Positions 63,001 through 64,000 of a DNA stretch of 64,000 bases are shown here, piece after piece. The translations under genes and the position numbers were made by a program. The DNA comes from Allobranchiibius sp. CTAmp26 (GTDB taxonomy: Bacteria; Actinomycetota; Actinomycetes; Actinomycetales; Dermatophilaceae), in assembly GCF_017565405.1 (NCBI RefSeq), contig NZ_JAGEKR010000001.1, positions 186,001 to 250,000 of the forward strand, read 5' to 3'. The notes beneath the pieces were generated by a model, which saw only the letters and a list, made by a program, of their open reading frames with translations, did not search any database and was not told where the DNA came from. How positions within the stretch are numbered: the stretch's first letter is position 1; every line of letters begins with the position of its first letter.

Positions 63001-64000
63001 ATGCGCGCCGTGGTCTACACCGAGGGCGGAGACGCTTCCGTCCTGCACATGGTCGAGCGCGAGGCCGCCGACCCCGGACGCGGTGAGGTGCGCGTCCGCA
63101 TCGAGCGTGCTGGGGTGAACCCGACCGACTGGAAGTTCCGTGCCGGCGGCGAGCTGGCCTTCCCCGAGATCGTCCCGGGTCAGGACGGCGCGGGCACCAT
63201 CGACGCGGTCGGCCCCGAGGTCGACGGGCTGCGCGTCGGCGACCGGGTGTGGACGATGCTCGCCCAGCACACCCGCCCCGGCGGCACTGCCCAGGAGCAG
63301 GTCGTGCTGCCGGCAGCCAACGTCACCGTGCTGCCCGACAGCGCGTCGTACGACGTGGGCGCCGCCCTCGGCGTACCCGCCGTCACTGCCCACCGCGCAC
63401 TTACCACCTCCGAGGGAGGACCGGACCGGCTCTACCGCGGCGCCATGGACGGGCTGACGGTGCTCGTCGCCGGTGGTGCCGGCGCGGTCGGGAACGCCGC
63501 GATCCAGCTCGCCCGGTGGTCGGGGGCCACGGTGATCAGCACTGTCAGCAGCGACGAGAAGGCAGCCCTGGCGACGGCGGCCGGCGCGCAGCACGTCGTC
63601 AACTACCGGGAGGGCGACACCGCCGCCGCGATCCGCGAGATCGCGCCCGAGGGCGTGCACATCGTGGTCGAGGTGGCGCCCGCGCAGAACCTCGCGCTCG
63701 ACCTGCAGGTCATCCGGCCCCGCGGCACCATCGCGGTCTACGCCAACAACGGCGGCGACGAGGTGACGTTGAACGTCCGGGAGACGTTCTCTACCAATGC
63801 CCGGATCCAGTGGGTGCTGCTCTACACCGTCGGTCAGGACGCGCTGCGCGCCGCAGCCGACGACGTCACCGCCGCGGTGGCCGACGGCGGCCTCGCGATC
63901 GGCGACGAGCACGGTCTGCCTCTGCACCACTACCCGCTGGAGAAGACCGCCGATGCCCACTCCGCCGTCGAGGACGGCGCCGTCGGCAAGGTGCTGCTCG
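63001..64000 (+). CDS. NAD(P)H:quinone reductase / zinc-type alcohol dehydrogenase family (truncated by window edge)
   Basis: 333 codons are visible from ATG 63001; the gene continues beyond the right edge. MDR fold: PGQDGAGTIDAVGPEVDGLRVGDRVW (~60-84), cofactor motif VAGGAGAVGNAAIQLARWSGATVI (~157-180), NYREGDTAAAIRE. No structural-zinc Cys cluster, so quinone reductase type is likelier than a zinc alcohol dehydrogenase. An 85-bp gap follows the cytochrome gene; probably a separate unit. Confidence 0.92.
   Translation, partial: MRAVVYTEGGDASVLHMVEREAADPGRGEVRVRIERAGVNPTDWKFRAGGELAFPEIVPGQDGAGTIDAVGPEVDGLRVGDRVWTMLAQHTRPGGTAQEQVVLPAANVTVLPDSASYDVGAALGVPAVTAHRALTTSEGGPDRLYRGAMDGLTVLVAGGAGAVGNAAIQLARWSGATVISTVSSDEKAALATAAGAQHVVNYREGDTAAAIREIAPEGVHIVVEVAPAQNLALDLQVIRPRGTIAVYANNGGDEVTLNVRETFSTNARIQWVLLYTVGQDALRAAADDVTAAVADGGLAIGDEHGLPLHHYPLEKTADAHSAVEDGAVGKVLL

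Overview
High-GC (about 70%) DNA from an actinobacterium, most likely a member of the Micrococcales (Dermacoccaceae/Intrasporangiaceae-like; genus not determinable here). The markers are ClpC, Lsr2, the RadA-DisA-MutY block, Ku with split LigD, and the conserved order ppa - dacB - zinc metalloprotease - tilS - hpt - ftsH - folE - folP - folBK - DUF3180. Genes are tightly packed, with many GTGA/ATGA start-stop overlaps. I see no tRNA, rRNA, CRISPR array or transposase.

Layout. 1-2.9 kb: a minus-strand operon of circularly permuted ATP-grasp, alpha-E and transglutaminase-like proteins. 3-6.5 kb: an ABC exporter whose ATPase is fused to a secreted alpha/beta hydrolase. 6.6-13.3 kb: DinB-fold proteins, a MarR/MFS unit divergent from an isochorismatase-like hydrolase with a clear operator, a UBP zinc finger, a TIM-barrel isomerase with a Ppx/GppA phosphatase, and a Cys-rich unknown. 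13.4-18.2 kb: radA, disA, mutY, gluconokinase, an alkyltransferase-like protein and an ArgA-type acetyltransferase. 18.2-25.9 kb: clpC, a kinase-like P-loop protein with a PqqD-like tail, a 52-bp tandem repeat, ku, split ligD, lsr2. 26-28 kb: ogt and an Ada/AlkA gene whose first codons contain an in-frame TGA. 28-36.5 kb: panC, a DUF2520 dehydrogenase, a MidA-type methyltransferase, two tandem membrane-anchored paralogues, CGNR regulator/EamA exporter, an orphan NuoD-like protein, an SDR.

36.6-44.2 kb: the folate/ftsH/hpt/tilS/metalloprotease operon. 44.2-50.8 kb: an inserted block separating the metalloprotease from dacB, holding a membrane glycosyltransferase, a sugar epimerase with a Cys/His insert, a UDP-xylose synthase/UDP-glucose dehydrogenase fusion and a DUF222-HNH protein. 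51-64 kb: dacB, ppa, an MFS transporter, hydrolases, a LuxR regulator, a phytoene-desaturase-like oxidoreductase, a DEAD-box helicase, a threonine-aldolase-like enzyme, a YedYZ-like molybdoenzyme/cytochrome b unit, and a truncated quinone reductase.

Recurring themes are DNA repair and alkylation damage (RadA, DisA, MutY, ATL, Ku/LigD, Ogt, Ada-AlkA) and gene fusions. The most notable non-coding structures are two copies of a REP-like palindrome, a six-unit 52-bp tandem repeat, and several perfect inverted repeats between convergent genes.
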